Part shown: piece by piece, positions 36,607 to 45,205 of the stretch
How the letters are laid out: every line of letters begins with the position of its first letter
Position numbering within the stretch: the first letter of the stretch is position 1
From: Rhizobium sp.
Lineage (GTDB): Bacteria; Pseudomonadota; Alphaproteobacteria; Rhizobiales; Rhizobiaceae
Reading direction: 5' to 3'
DNA: 64,000 nt
Assembly: GCA_027533385.1 (NCBI GenBank)
Contig: JAPZUE010000018.1
Coordinates: forward strand, 156,943 to 220,942
Made by a program: the position numbers and the translations under genes
The notes under the pieces: model-generated
What the model was told of the DNA's origin: nothing
Databases searched by the model: none
Seen by the model: the letters and a program-made list of their open reading frames with translations, nothing else

Positions 36607-38145
36607 ATGGATATTAGCTATTTTGGCAATAGCCTAATTAACTGGCTGGCAGCAACCTTCGCAGAACCGTGGCACATGAACATGCATGCGCTGGCGCTGG
36701 CCGTGCTGACGCCCGTTCTGTTCATCTATGCACGCAACGAAATGCGGCAGAAACGGCTGCTCGTCATCAGGGACTTCCTGACATCCTACCCTGCGACCAC
36801 CAAGCCGTCGCAGGAGAAGACCGAGGACAGCAGCTATCTCAACCCCTCGGTCGAATTCGTTCGATCCAAGTATGTGCAGGGCCTGTCCCGCCGCAAGAAG
36901 CGCGACCCCAACAGAAGCAAACAGACACCGATCGAAGAAATCGAGGAATTCATCACCGATCTCAGGCTGATCGATTGGGGCGATTTTCGTTTGCTCGTCT
37001 CCGCATCGGGCATGATGATCGTCACCTATTACGGGATGGATGCGCTGTTTGAAGGACTGTCGGCCAAGCTTTCTGCCGCCTGCTCGCCCCCGTGTGGCCC
37101 AGCCTCTTCCACAACCCTGTCCGCCGATATGCACCTCATCGCCGGTCTGGCCTTTGCCGGAGCCTATCTCGCAGCCATTCGCGGCTACATGCGCGGACTG
37201 GCGGCCTTTGACCTCTCACCCATTACGTTCATGCGTTACACCGTTGAGACGATTGTATCGGTGGTCTTCATCGTCGCTGCCTATCGCGCAATCCCGGATC
37301 CAACTTTGGGCATACGCATCGTCACCGAGACGGCGGGCAATACGGCACCTCCCACCTCATCGACATCCACGCAGCTTCCGGAGATATCGAGCATCTGGCT
37401 CATTCTCGCGCCAGTCCTGGGCTATCTCCCCGACAGCGCATCGAAGTTCGTGATCCTGCGCCTGCAATCACTCATCTCTTGGGTGAAGATGGATGATGAC
37501 CGCTTCAACAAGATCACCCGGATCACGCCGCTCGATGCGCTCGACGGTATCGACTACGCCACACGCTTCCGGTTGCAGGAATCGGGCATCTACGATGTCC
37601 AGGGCCTCGCCACCTACAATCCCGTGATGCTGCATATCGAAACGCCCTATGGCATCTACCAGGCCGTCGACTGGATTGCCCAAGCCCAGCTCTGCCACCT
37701 GGTCGGGCTCGAAAAATTCCTGGTTCTTCGCGAACTCCAGATCCGCACGATCTTCGATCTCGAGCGGGCGATCGATTTTCGCAAGACCGGATCGGAGGTG
37801 AGCGACAGTCCGGAGGAGTTCGACCTTCTCCTGGCAGGCGTCCTGATCGCGCCGACCCAGAACCTGCGCGATGTCTGCACCACCGGCGGCGTGAACCTCT
37901 TGATGGTCGACCAGAATGCGATCAAGCCGGCACCCACGCCCGATGAATTCTGCCGCTGGTTCCGCGAGAAACTCGGCATGACGCCGGCGGAAGTGAAGGC
38001 ACGGGTTGAGCATATGATGGGCTGGATTGCGGACGATCTGCATGTCCGGCGCTTGCGACGAATCTGGCAGGAAATTTCGGACTCTTTGGGCGAGCGGTCG
38101 AAACGCCTTGACGGAGAAGCGCAAAAGCCGATCGGCGCCGGCTGA
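36607..38145 (+). CDS. Unrecognised membrane protein with HhH-like C-terminal region
   Basis: A 512-residue protein I cannot assign. Five hydrophobic segments lie at about residues 27-42, 127-146, 174-195, 208-228 and 258-275. A basic cytoplasmic-looking loop sits at 44-120, and a loop with two Cys at 150-172. The soluble C-terminal 235 residues include two helix-hairpin-helix-like stretches: GIDYATRFRLQESGIYDVQG (314-333) and LCHLVGLEKFLVLRELQIRT (362-381). Such repeats bind DNA or proteins in other families. No enzyme motif is seen. It appears monocistronic, behind a palindromic promoter and a hairpin over its ribosome site. Confidence 0.8.
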   Translation: MDISYFGNSLINWLAATFAEPWHMNMHALALAVLTPVLFIYARNEMRQKRLLVIRDFLTSYPATTKPSQEKTEDSSYLNPSVEFVRSKYVQGLSRRKKRDPNRSKQTPIEEIEEFITDLRLIDWGDFRLLVSASGMMIVTYYGMDALFEGLSAKLSAACSPPCGPASSTTLSADMHLIAGLAFAGAYLAAIRGYMRGLAAFDLSPITFMRYTVETIVSVVFIVAAYRAIPDPTLGIRIVTETAGNTAPPTSSTSTQLPEISSIWLILAPVLGYLPDSASKFVILRLQSLISWVKMDDDRFNKITRITPLDALDGIDYATRFRLQESGIYDVQGLATYNPVMLHIETPYGIYQAVDWIAQAQLCHLVGLEKFLVLRELQIRTIFDLERAIDFRKTGSEVSDSPEEFDLLLAGVLIAPTQNLRDVCTTGGVNLLMVDQNAIKPAPTPDEFCRWFREKLGMTPAEVKARVEHMMGWIADDLHVRRLRRIWQEISDSLGERSKRLDGEAQKPIGAG

Positions 38146-38240
38146 CGAAAGAGCAGGGAGACTGAGCTCAACCTGGCCTTTTCCTCCGCCCATTCCTGCT
38201 TTATGCCTTTGCCTCCAGCAAAACCTAAGAGGCAGGACAT

Positions 38241-39110
38241 ATGGCAAAGGTCGCATTCATCGGTTTGGGCGTTATGGGGTTTCCCATGGCAGGTCACCTG
38301 AAGGTCAAGGGTGGCCATGAGGTGAAGGTCTATAACCGGACGACGGCCAAGGCTGAAGCTTGGGTAGAGAAGTTCGGCGGATCTTATGGAGTAACCCCAG
38401 CCGAAGCCGCAGAAGGCGCTGATTTTGTCTTCACCTGCGTCGGCAACGACGACGACCTGCGCTCGGTAACGACCGGCGAAAACGGCGTGATTGCCTCCAT
38501 GAAGGCCGGCGCGATCCTGATCGACAACACCACCGCTTCGGCCGAGGTGGCGCGCGAACTGGCCGAAGCAACGGCCGCCCGGGGCTGCGGCTTCATCGAC
38601 GCCCCCGTTTCCGGCGGACAGGCGGGCGCCGAAAACGGCGTGCTGACCGTCATGTGCGGCGGCGGCGAAGCCACCTTCGAGAAGGCGCGCCCGGTTATCG
38701 ACGCCTATGCCCGCATGGTCGGCCTGATGGGCCCGGCCGGCGCCGGCCAGCTGACCAAGATGGTCAACCAGATCTGCATCGCCGGTCTCGTCCAGGGGCT
38801 GGCCGAAGGCGTGCATTTCGGCAAGAAGGCGGGTCTGGACATCGAGAAGGTGATCGAAGTGATCTCCAAGGGCGCCGCCGGTTCCTGGCAAATGGAAAAC
38901 CGCCACAAGACCATGAACCAGGGCAAATACGATTTCGGCTTCGCAGTCGACTGGATGCGCAAGGACCTCGACATTGTCCTGACCGAGGCGCGCCGCAACG
39001 GCGCCAACCTGCCGGTCACCGCACTGGTCGATCAGTTCTATGGCGAAGTCCAGAAGCTCGGCGGTAACCGCTGGGACACATCGTCCCTGCTGGCGCGTCT
39101 TGAGAAGTAA
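38241..39110 (+). CDS. NAD(P)-dependent beta-hydroxyacid dehydrogenase
   Basis: A 289-residue enzyme of the 3-hydroxyisobutyrate dehydrogenase / tartronate semialdehyde reductase family. The Rossmann loop is AFIGLGVMGFPMAGHL, the substrate-binding strand DAPVSGGQAGAENG, and the catalytic Lys is in GQLTKMVNQICIAG. Length fits. The physiological substrate (hydroxyisobutyrate, glyoxylate, succinate semialdehyde or tartronate semialdehyde) cannot be told from sequence. It is convergent with an Lrp-type regulator and shares a terminator with it. Confidence 0.92.
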   Translation: MAKVAFIGLGVMGFPMAGHLKVKGGHEVKVYNRTTAKAEAWVEKFGGSYGVTPAEAAEGADFVFTCVGNDDDLRSVTTGENGVIASMKAGAILIDNTTASAEVARELAEATAARGCGFIDAPVSGGQAGAENGVLTVMCGGGEATFEKARPVIDAYARMVGLMGPAGAGQLTKMVNQICIAGLVQGLAEGVHFGKKAGLDIEKVIEVISKGAAGSWQMENRHKTMNQGKYDFGFAVDWMRKDLDIVLTEARRNGANLPVTALVDQFYGEVQKLGGNRWDTSSLLARLEK

Positions 39111-39119
39111 AAGTGAGAA

Positions 39120-39137
39120 GGGGCGCTACGGCGCCCC
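39120..39137. terminator. Shared hairpin between dehydrogenase and Lrp genes
   Basis: GGGGCGC-tacg-GCGCCCC abuts the Lrp stop codon in the convergent gap. It probably ends the dehydrogenase transcript (followed by TCAGTCTTCC); the U run is poor. Confidence 0.55.
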
Positions 39138-39626
39138 TCAGTCTTCCTGGGACTTCTGGTTGTCGAGCACCATATAGTCGAGCGGAAGCTCCGTCGTGTA
39201 CTTGATCTGCTCCATGGCAAAGGCCGAGGAGACGTCGCGGATCTCGATCTTGGCGATCATCCGCTTGTAGAAGGCGTCATAGGCCGCGATGTCGGGAACC
39301 ACCACGCGCAACAGGTAATCGACGTCGCCGCTCATGCGGTAGAACTCGACCACTTCCGGAAACTCGGAAACGACCTCCGAAAAGCGCTTCAGCCATTCGA
39401 TCGAGTGGCTGGACGTGCGGATCGAGACAAACACCGTCACCTTGGTGTTGACCTTGGCGGGATCGAGAAGCGCGACGCGCCGGCGGATCACGCCATCCTC
39501 TTCCATCTTCTGGATGCGGCGCCAGCAAGGCGTGGTCGAGAGACCGACCTTCTTGGCGAGATCGGCGACGGCAAGTGTCGAATCTTCCTGGAGGATGCGG
39601 AGAATTTTACGGTCGAGGCGGTCCAT
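39138..39626 (-). CDS. Lrp/AsnC family transcriptional regulator
   Basis: A 162-residue regulator. The N-terminal HTH is LAVADLAKKVGLSTTPCWRR, followed by IQKMEEDGVI and the RAM/AsnC ligand-binding domain with EVVEFYRMSGDVDYLLRVVV. Family members sense amino acids and form octamers. The target genes are unknown. The convergent dehydrogenase is a neighbour but not an obvious target. Convergent end shared with a GC hairpin. Confidence 0.93.
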   Translation of the reverse strand: MDRLDRKILRILQEDSTLAVADLAKKVGLSTTPCWRRIQKMEEDGVIRRRVALLDPAKVNTKVTVFVSIRTSSHSIEWLKRFSEVVSEFPEVVEFYRMSGDVDYLLRVVVPDIAAYDAFYKRMIAKIEIRDVSSAFAMEQIKYTTELPLDYMVLDNQKSQED

Positions 39627-39690
39627 GAGAAGCCCTTAAAACTGATTTTTCTTGATATAGCCGATCTGGTAAAAATTATGGAAAATCATT

Positions 39691-40365
39691 TCAACCTATC
39701 AACAAGGAAACTTCCCGCCTGAGCACCGGAAGCACGTCGGCCTCGAACCAGGGATGGCGCTTGAGCCAGCCGGTGTTGCGCCAGCTGGGATGCGGAAGCG
39801 GCAGCACCCGAGGCCCCTCGCGATTGGCGAGCAGGAAGTCGCGCCAATGGGCGACGGTTTCAGTCATGGTCTTGCGCCGCAATCGGCCGAGATGCCAGGC
39901 CTGCGCATACTGACCGATTGCCAGGATCAGTTCGACCTGCGGCATGGCGTCCATAACCGATTGCCGCCAGTGCGGAGCGCATTCCCGGCGCGGCGGTAGA
40001 TCGTGTCCATGCGCGTCATAGCCTGGAAAACAGAAGCCCATCGGAGCGATTGCCAGCCTGCTCCGGCCGTAGAAGGTCTCGCGATCCACCCCAAGCCATT
40101 GCCTCAGCCGGTCGCCGGATGCGTCGTTGAACGGAATGCCCGTTTCATGCACACGAAGGCCGGGGGCCTGCCCCGCGATCAACACCCGCGCGGTTGGCGA
40201 GAGCCAGGCGACCGGACGCGGCTCGTGCGGCAGGCGCCGCTCCGGTCCACCGTCAGGACAGTCGCGGCACAGGCGACAGCCCGCAATCGCCTGCGAAAGC
40301 ACGTCGATTCGCGGCGGCAGCTCACCGCGCGGCATCACAACGGGCGAAGGCCGATCAGCACTCAT
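39691..40365 (-). CDS. Uracil-DNA glycosylase family protein
   Basis: A 224-residue protein of the UDG superfamily. The fingerprint is RVLIAGQAPGLRVHETGIPF (the GxxPG loop with downstream E), then DASGDRLRQWLG and the late PLPHPSWRNTGW, which matches the H-P-S leucine-loop region. An early Cys pair (GCRLCRDC) and another Cys later could be iron-sulfur ligands, but the spacing differs from family 4 enzymes. Activity on uracil is unproven. It lies 8 bases after the nuclease-fold gene on the same strand, so the two are likely cotranscribed. Confidence 0.85.
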   Translation of the reverse strand: MSADRPSPVVMPRGELPPRIDVLSQAIAGCRLCRDCPDGGPERRLPHEPRPVAWLSPTARVLIAGQAPGLRVHETGIPFNDASGDRLRQWLGVDRETFYGRSRLAIAPMGFCFPGYDAHGHDLPPRRECAPHWRQSVMDAMPQVELILAIGQYAQAWHLGRLRRKTMTETVAHWRDFLLANREGPRVLPLPHPSWRNTGWLKRHPWFEADVLPVLRREVSLLIG

Positions 40366-40373
40366 TCTCTTTG

Positions 40374-40958
40374 TCAGTCCTCAAACCAGTGTGACATCCA
40401 ATTCGGCAGTAACGCCTTACCCCAACCGGCGAGTTCCGCCTCCTCGACCTGCCTTTGCCGCCGCCAATCGGAGGGACGCTGGAAGGTCCCACTCCAGATC
40501 CCCTCGCCTTTCAAACGCGCCTCGGCCTCTGCAGCCAGATACCGTCCGTCGGCAACCACCGCGCCGGTACGCACAAGCCTCTCGCCAAGGTCCTCAAGGC
40601 CACGCTTGCAGACGACCAGCAGACGCTGATAGCGATCGCGCTGGGTGCCGCTGCATTCCCAGCGGCCTTCGGCTACGACCCGTCGGAGACCAAGACGCGC
40701 GTCTTCGCCGCATGCATACGGCCTGCCGTCCGCCCGCTCACAGATCTGTGCAAGCTCGGGCGCATCGATGCCTTCGATGCGCAGCCTCTCACCCTCCGCG
40801 CCAAGCGTATCCCCGTCAATTGCCCAAAACGGACCAGCAAACCTCAACGCCTGTTCGTTCTCTAGCTTTGCAATGATGAGCAGGGCCAGCGCCAGGATGG
40901 CCAGCCCAAGCCCCAGATCGCGCAGGCGCCGAAGGCCACCGGTCACATTCCCACCCAT
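40374..40958 (-). CDS. Thermonuclease (SNase-like) family protein
   Basis: A 194-residue protein with an N-terminal hydrophobic segment (residues about 13-28, LGLGLAILALALLIIA), probably a signal anchor. The staphylococcal-nuclease domain follows: WAIDGDTLGAEGERLRIEGI, then DAPELAQ and QRDRYQRLLVVC, which carry the calcium Asp and catalytic Arg/Glu positions. It is therefore probably an exported or membrane-anchored Ca-dependent nuclease. It is the first gene of a pair with the UDG-family gene and divergent from the histidine kinase. Confidence 0.87.
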   Translation of the reverse strand: MGGNVTGGLRRLRDLGLGLAILALALLIIAKLENEQALRFAGPFWAIDGDTLGAEGERLRIEGIDAPELAQICERADGRPYACGEDARLGLRRVVAEGRWECSGTQRDRYQRLLVVCKRGLEDLGERLVRTGAVVADGRYLAAEAEARLKGEGIWSGTFQRPSDWRRQRQVEEAELAGWGKALLPNWMSHWFED

Positions 40959-41064
40959 TTCAACAACAGATCCTTTTCACACATGGCAAACAAATCCTTC
41001 CAAGACAGGATCTTCTTAAGAATTCGCCGCTAGGGTTCACCAAGGCGCGGAAGACTGCAACGCA

Positions 41065-42600
41065 ATGAGTAACGGCGTAGACACATCGGCGGACAAAAAC
41101 GTTCTCGACCTGACGCGAAATCATCGCAACAGGGCAACGACTCGCGCTGTCCGAACGACCCGTGAGCGCTTGCAAACCGGCCAGGGCACCTCGCCAGCCT
41201 TTGATGCCGAAATTCTCGCCATGCACATCGCCGCCTGCCTTCAAGGCGCGGCAGTCATTCCGATCATCATTCTGCTGATTGCCGCATCCGGTGCCTATTT
41301 CACCTCGCAGCCGCACTTCCTCATCTGGGGCCTGTTTGCGCTGACCATGCATGCCATCGGCATCGTCGTCGTCAAGCGCGCCTCCAGGACCGAAATCAAC
41401 GCAGAAAACCAGCTCCGGTGGCGCAGGATCCTGCTTATCTCACAAGTGGCCATGGGGCTGTCCTGGGCCATCTTCGCCCTGCAGGACTGCGCGACCTGCG
41501 ATCCCACGGCCTTCACCTTTTACAAGGGCGCCGTTCTGCTCGTCGCGCTCTCCATTTCCGCCATGGCCAGCATGCTGCTGCGCCAGGCCGTCCTCTTCAG
41601 TTTCCTGCCTACCGTCGCAACGCTGACATTCGTGTCGATCGGCAGCCGCAACGTTCTTGATCTCGGCCTGACCGCCGTCTTCAGCACCGCCCTGATCTTC
41701 TTCATCTACATCACGAGCCGGCTGCACCAGGCCAATGTCAAGCTCCTGTCCTTCCAGACGGAAAAGGACGATCTGATCGCCGAGCTCGAAGTGGCGAAAT
41801 CGCTTTCGGACGAGGCAAGACGCCGCGCGGAAGAGGCCAACATGGCCAAGTCACGCTTCCTGGCCTCAATGTCTCATGAGCTTCGCACACCGCTCAACGC
41901 CATCCTCGGCTTCTCCGAGGTCATGGCGACAGAAGTGCTCGGACCGCTCAACAACCCGCTCTACAAGGAATATGCGGGCGACATTCACCGATCGGGAAGC
42001 CACCTGCTGGAACTGATCAACGAGATCCTCGACCTCTCACGCATCGAGGCCGGCAAATACGAGCTGAGCGAGGAAAGCGTCTCCCTGCTGGAGATCGCCG
42101 AGGACTGCATCGGCATGATCCAGCTGCGCGCCAAATCGAAGAATATCCGCATCGAACAGCAGTTCGAGCGAGATCTACCCTCGCTCTGGGCCGACGAGAA
42201 GGCGCTGCGCCAGGTGATACTCAATCTGCTGTCGAATGCCGTGAAATTCACGCCCCAGGGCGGCGAGATCATGGTCAAGGCCGGCTGGACGGCCGGCGGC
42301 GGTCAATACATCTCGATCCGCGATAACGGCCCAGGCATTCCGGAAAACGAAATCCCTGTCGTGCTCTCGGCCTTCGGTCAGGGCTCGATCGCGATCAAGA
42401 GTGCCGAACAGGGCACGGGCCTTGGCCTGCCGATCGTCCAGGCGATCCTTGCCAAGCATGGTGGCGAGTTCAAGCTCAAATCCAAGCTGCGCGAAGGCAC
42501 TGAGGTCATCGCCATCCTGCCATCGAGCCGCGTGCTCGAAAGCCTGCCGGCTGTTTCGGAAGTCAAGGCGGTGGAACCGCGCCGCCGCCAATTCGCCTGA
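41065..42600 (+). CDS. Membrane sensor histidine kinase (PdhS/DivJ-like)
   Basis: A 511-residue kinase. Five or six N-terminal helices (residues about 52-220) form a membrane sensor without a large periplasmic domain. A coiled linker (225-262) leads to the dimerisation domain with FLASMSHELRTPLNAILGFS (phospho-acceptor His271). The ATPase domain has the N box NLLSNAVKFTP, the G1 box DNGPGIP and the G2 box GTGLGLPIV. The extended H-box helix sequence resembles PdhS/DivJ kinases that control DivK and the CtrA cell-cycle pathway in Rhizobiales; that role is inference. No response regulator is adjacent. It ends exactly against the convergent dgkA stop. Confidence 0.9.
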   Translation: MSNGVDTSADKNVLDLTRNHRNRATTRAVRTTRERLQTGQGTSPAFDAEILAMHIAACLQGAAVIPIIILLIAASGAYFTSQPHFLIWGLFALTMHAIGIVVVKRASRTEINAENQLRWRRILLISQVAMGLSWAIFALQDCATCDPTAFTFYKGAVLLVALSISAMASMLLRQAVLFSFLPTVATLTFVSIGSRNVLDLGLTAVFSTALIFFIYITSRLHQANVKLLSFQTEKDDLIAELEVAKSLSDEARRRAEEANMAKSRFLASMSHELRTPLNAILGFSEVMATEVLGPLNNPLYKEYAGDIHRSGSHLLELINEILDLSRIEAGKYELSEESVSLLEIAEDCIGMIQLRAKSKNIRIEQQFERDLPSLWADEKALRQVILNLLSNAVKFTPQGGEIMVKAGWTAGGGQYISIRDNGPGIPENEIPVVLSAFGQGSIAIKSAEQGTGLGLPIVQAILAKHGGEFKLKSKLREGTEVIAILPSSRVLESLPAVSEVKAVEPRRRQFA

Positions 42601-43023
42601 TCAGGTAAAGAACAGCCGGCTGACCACCACATAGGCCGCAAAGGCGCCATTGGCGACAATCAGGCAGAAGACGGCGAAGGATCCGAGATCCTTGGCATTG
42701 CGCCCAACCGTCGAAATCTCCGGCGAAATGCGGTCGACCAGTTCCTCGATCGCGGTGTTCAGCGCCTCTACACAGAACATCAACATCATCAGCACGATGA
42801 AGGCGAGAAATTCGACAAGGCTCGCCCCGACCAGACCGAAGATGACAAGGCCGGCAACAAAGGCGAGAAGCTCGTGCCGAAATGCTGCCTCCTGGATCAG
42901 GCGTTTGAAACCCTGTGCCGAATACTGGGTGGCCGCAAACAGATGTGCGATACCGGTCTTCTTCTGGATGACGGTCGATGCGAGCGGTTCGCTGCCGCCG
43001 TTCTTCTTCTTGCGATCAGCCAT
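42601..43023 (-). CDS. dgkA: Diacylglycerol kinase
   Basis: A 140-residue trimeric membrane kinase that phosphorylates diacylglycerol to phosphatidic acid, recycling lipid left by periplasmic glucan decoration. Three helices are visible (LLAFVAGLVIFGLVGASLV, FLAFIVLMMLMFCVEALNTA and FAVFCLIVANGAFAAYVVV). The family signature is VEALNTAIEELVDRI with its conserved glutamates and Asn. A charged N-terminal extension of about 40 residues is longer than in E. coli. The ATG overlaps the end of cobT by 8 bases. The LTA-synthase-like enzyme in this window would generate its substrate. Confidence 0.93.
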   Translation of the reverse strand: MADRKKKNGGSEPLASTVIQKKTGIAHLFAATQYSAQGFKRLIQEAAFRHELLAFVAGLVIFGLVGASLVEFLAFIVLMMLMFCVEALNTAIEELVDRISPEISTVGRNAKDLGSFAVFCLIVANGAFAAYVVVSRLFFT

Positions 43024-44038
43024 GGGACTTGTTGGATACCCCAGCCTGTTCGAAGGTCGCCATGCCTGAATGGCAGGCAGCGGCCGCCTTGACGATCCCG
43101 GCAGCAAGTGCGGCACCGGTGCCTTCACCCAGACGCATGCCGAGCGCAAGCAACGGCGTCTTGCCGAGCCGCTCGATCGCCCTGAGATGGCCGGGCTCGC
43201 CCGAGACATGGCCGATCAGGCAATGATCGAGCGCCGATGGATTGGCAGCTTTCAGGATGGAGGCAGCAGCCGTCGCGACATAGCCGTCGATCAGCACCGG
43301 GATCTTTTCCATGCGGGCAGCCAGAATGGCGCCGGCCATCGCGGCGATTTCACGACCGCCGAGGCGGCGCAGCACTTCCAGCGGATCAGAGAGGTGCTCG
43401 CGATGGAAGGCGACCGCCTGCTTCACGGCTGCAATCTTGCGGGCGAGGACATCTCCCTCGGAACCCGTGCCGGGACCAACCCAGTCTTCCGCTTCACCCC
43501 CATAAAGGGCCAGATTGATGGCAGCGGCGATTGTCGTGTTGCCGATCCCCATCTCGCCGATGCAGAGCAGATCGGTGCCGCCGGCAATCGCCTCCATACC
43601 AAACGCCATGGTGGCCGCACAATCGCGCTCGGAAAGGGCCGCCTCGCAGGTGATGTCGCCGGTCGGGTAATCGAGCGCGAGATCGAAGATCTTGAGGCCG
43701 AGATCATGGGTCACGCAGATCTGGTTGATGGCAGCGCCACCGGCAGCGAAGTTTTCCACCATCTGCTGGGTCACCGAAGGCGGAAACGGTGTGATCCCGT
43801 GTTTGGTGACACCGTGATTGCCGGCGAAAATCGCGACCAGCGGCCGGTTGACGGCCGGCGCACGTCCACTCCAGGCAGCAAGCCACATCGCGATCTCTTC
43901 GAGCCGCCCAAGCGCGCCCGGCGGCTTGGTCAGCTGCTTGTCGCGTTCCCGTGCCGCCACCAGCGCCGCCGTATGGGGGCCCGGCAGGTCGCGCAACAGG
44001 GCGCGAAAGTCATCGAATGGCAGGCCGGTAACGCTCAT
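43016..44038 (-). CDS. cobT: Nicotinate-nucleotide--dimethylbenzimidazole phosphoribosyltransferase
   Basis: A 340-residue enzyme that activates 5,6-dimethylbenzimidazole to alpha-ribazole phosphate for the lower loop of cobalamin, using the BluB product. Signatures are KPPGALGRLEEIA, IFAGNHGVTKHGI, GEMGIGNTTIAAA and the catalytic Glu in LGEGTGAALAA. The frame is open for 56 codons upstream, but ATG 44038 (MSVTGLPFDDF) with AAGGAAG upstream gives the usual length. Divergent from cobS and translationally overlapping dgkA. Confidence 0.95.
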   Translation of the reverse strand: MSVTGLPFDDFRALLRDLPGPHTAALVAARERDKQLTKPPGALGRLEEIAMWLAAWSGRAPAVNRPLVAIFAGNHGVTKHGITPFPPSVTQQMVENFAAGGAAINQICVTHDLGLKIFDLALDYPTGDITCEAALSERDCAATMAFGMEAIAGGTDLLCIGEMGIGNTTIAAAINLALYGGEAEDWVGPGTGSEGDVLARKIAAVKQAVAFHREHLSDPLEVLRRLGGREIAAMAGAILAARMEKIPVLIDGYVATAAASILKAANPSALDHCLIGHVSGEPGHLRAIERLGKTPLLALGMRLGEGTGAALAAGIVKAAAACHSGMATFEQAGVSNKSHG

Positions 44039-44162
44039 GGATCGGGCTTCCTTGTATTCTTCCAGCAAATCAGGCTTTGTGGCCTCTCTCATAATGACCG
44101 GACCCGTGCCGCTCAACTTAAAAAAGCGACGCAGGTGGTCGAGAACGAAACGGAAAGGACCC

Positions 44163-44948
44163 ATGCCGGTCTTAGAGAACCTCATCACGGAAACGGCGCG
44201 TGCCATTTCCTTCCTGAGCCGCCTGCCGGTGCCCGATCGCTTCTTTACAGGCTATGACGGCAGCCTGAGACGCACGGTGGCAGCCTTTCCGCTTGCCGGC
44301 CTGGTGATCGCCTTGCCGGTGGCCCTGCTCCTCGGTCTCCTGTCTGCGGCAAGAGTGGAACCGGTCCTGGTCGCGCTGATTGCCATTGCCCTGCAGGTCA
44401 TGCTGACGGGTGCACTGCACGAAGATGGTCTTTCGGATACCGCCGATGGCCTCGGTGGCGGTCGCAGCCGCGAGAAGGCACTCGCGATCATGAAGGACAG
44501 CCGCATCGGCACCTATGGCGCATTGGCCCTGATCCTCTCGGTCGGCTTTCGCGTGGCCTCGCTCACAATTCTGATCGCCGCCCTGCCGGCGCCGTCTGCC
44601 ACATTGGCTGTCATCGCAACCGCAGTCTTGAGCCGTACCTTGCTGGTATGGCACTGGTCGTCCCTGCCCTCGGCGCGGACGGACGGCGTTGCGGCAGCTG
44701 CAGGCACACCGGATGCAGACGCCACGCGCACCGGCCTTGCACTCGGCGCCGTGCTGACGGCAGCGCTCTGCCTGATCGCCCTGCCCTTTCACGCCTGGTT
44801 CCCGGCAGCTCTGCTGGCCCTCGCCACCGTTTCACTCTTTACCCGCCATGTCAGAAACCGGCTCGACGGACATACGGGGGACACGATCGGCGCCAGCCAA
44901 CAACTCTGCGAGAGCGCCTTCCTGCTGGCTCTTGCCATCATAGTTTAG
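44163..44948 (+). CDS. cobS: Adenosylcobinamide-GDP ribazoletransferase (cobalamin synthase)
   Basis: A 261-residue inner-membrane enzyme (CobS, also called CobV) that joins adenosylcobinamide-GDP to alpha-ribazole, the last assembly step of cobalamin. The signature GALHEDGLSDTADGLGGG provides the metal-binding acidic residues. About six hydrophobic segments follow the start FLSRLPVPDRFF. ATG 44163 has AAAGGA upstream; longer reading frames into the cobT antisense are not real. It is followed by the DUF1289 gene after 35 bases. Confidence 0.95.
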   Translation: MPVLENLITETARAISFLSRLPVPDRFFTGYDGSLRRTVAAFPLAGLVIALPVALLLGLLSAARVEPVLVALIAIALQVMLTGALHEDGLSDTADGLGGGRSREKALAIMKDSRIGTYGALALILSVGFRVASLTILIAALPAPSATLAVIATAVLSRTLLVWHWSSLPSARTDGVAAAAGTPDADATRTGLALGAVLTAALCLIALPFHAWFPAALLALATVSLFTRHVRNRLDGHTGDTIGASQQLCESAFLLALAIIV

Positions 44949-44983
44949 GAACCCGATATAGGAGCGAAACCAAAGGGCTCGTG

Positions 44984-45205
44984 ATGGAATCTCCCTGCAT
45001 TCTCGTCTGTTCGATCGATGACAAGACCGGCTACTGCTTCGGCTGCGGCCGCACACGCGAAGAGATTGGTCTCTGGACCAGTTACACGAGCCTGGAGCGT
45101 CGCACGATCATGGCCGAGCTCCCCGCCCGCCTGGAAAATGTCGAGCGCAGACCGCGCCGGGAAACGCGCCGGACACGCATGGTCCGTGAACGCGAGGGCG
45201 GCTGA
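44984..45205 (+). CDS. DUF1289 small cysteine-rich protein
   Basis: A 73-residue protein of the DUF1289 family. Four conserved Cys lie in SPCILVCSIDDKTGYCFGCG (residues 3-22), probably a metal-binding site, followed by the typical RTREEIGLWTSYTSLERR. The C-terminal tail is strongly basic (RRPRRETRRTRMVRERE). The function of the family is unknown. Its stop overlaps the start of the protease gene (TGATG), so the two are translationally coupled. Confidence 0.9.
   Translation: MESPCILVCSIDDKTGYCFGCGRTREEIGLWTSYTSLERRTIMAELPARLENVERRPRRETRRTRMVREREGG

Noticed and set aside
43818..44162. N-terminal extension of cobS into the cobT antisense
   Set aside because: The extra residues are low-complexity antisense sequence, and ATG 44163 fits family length and has a ribosome site.
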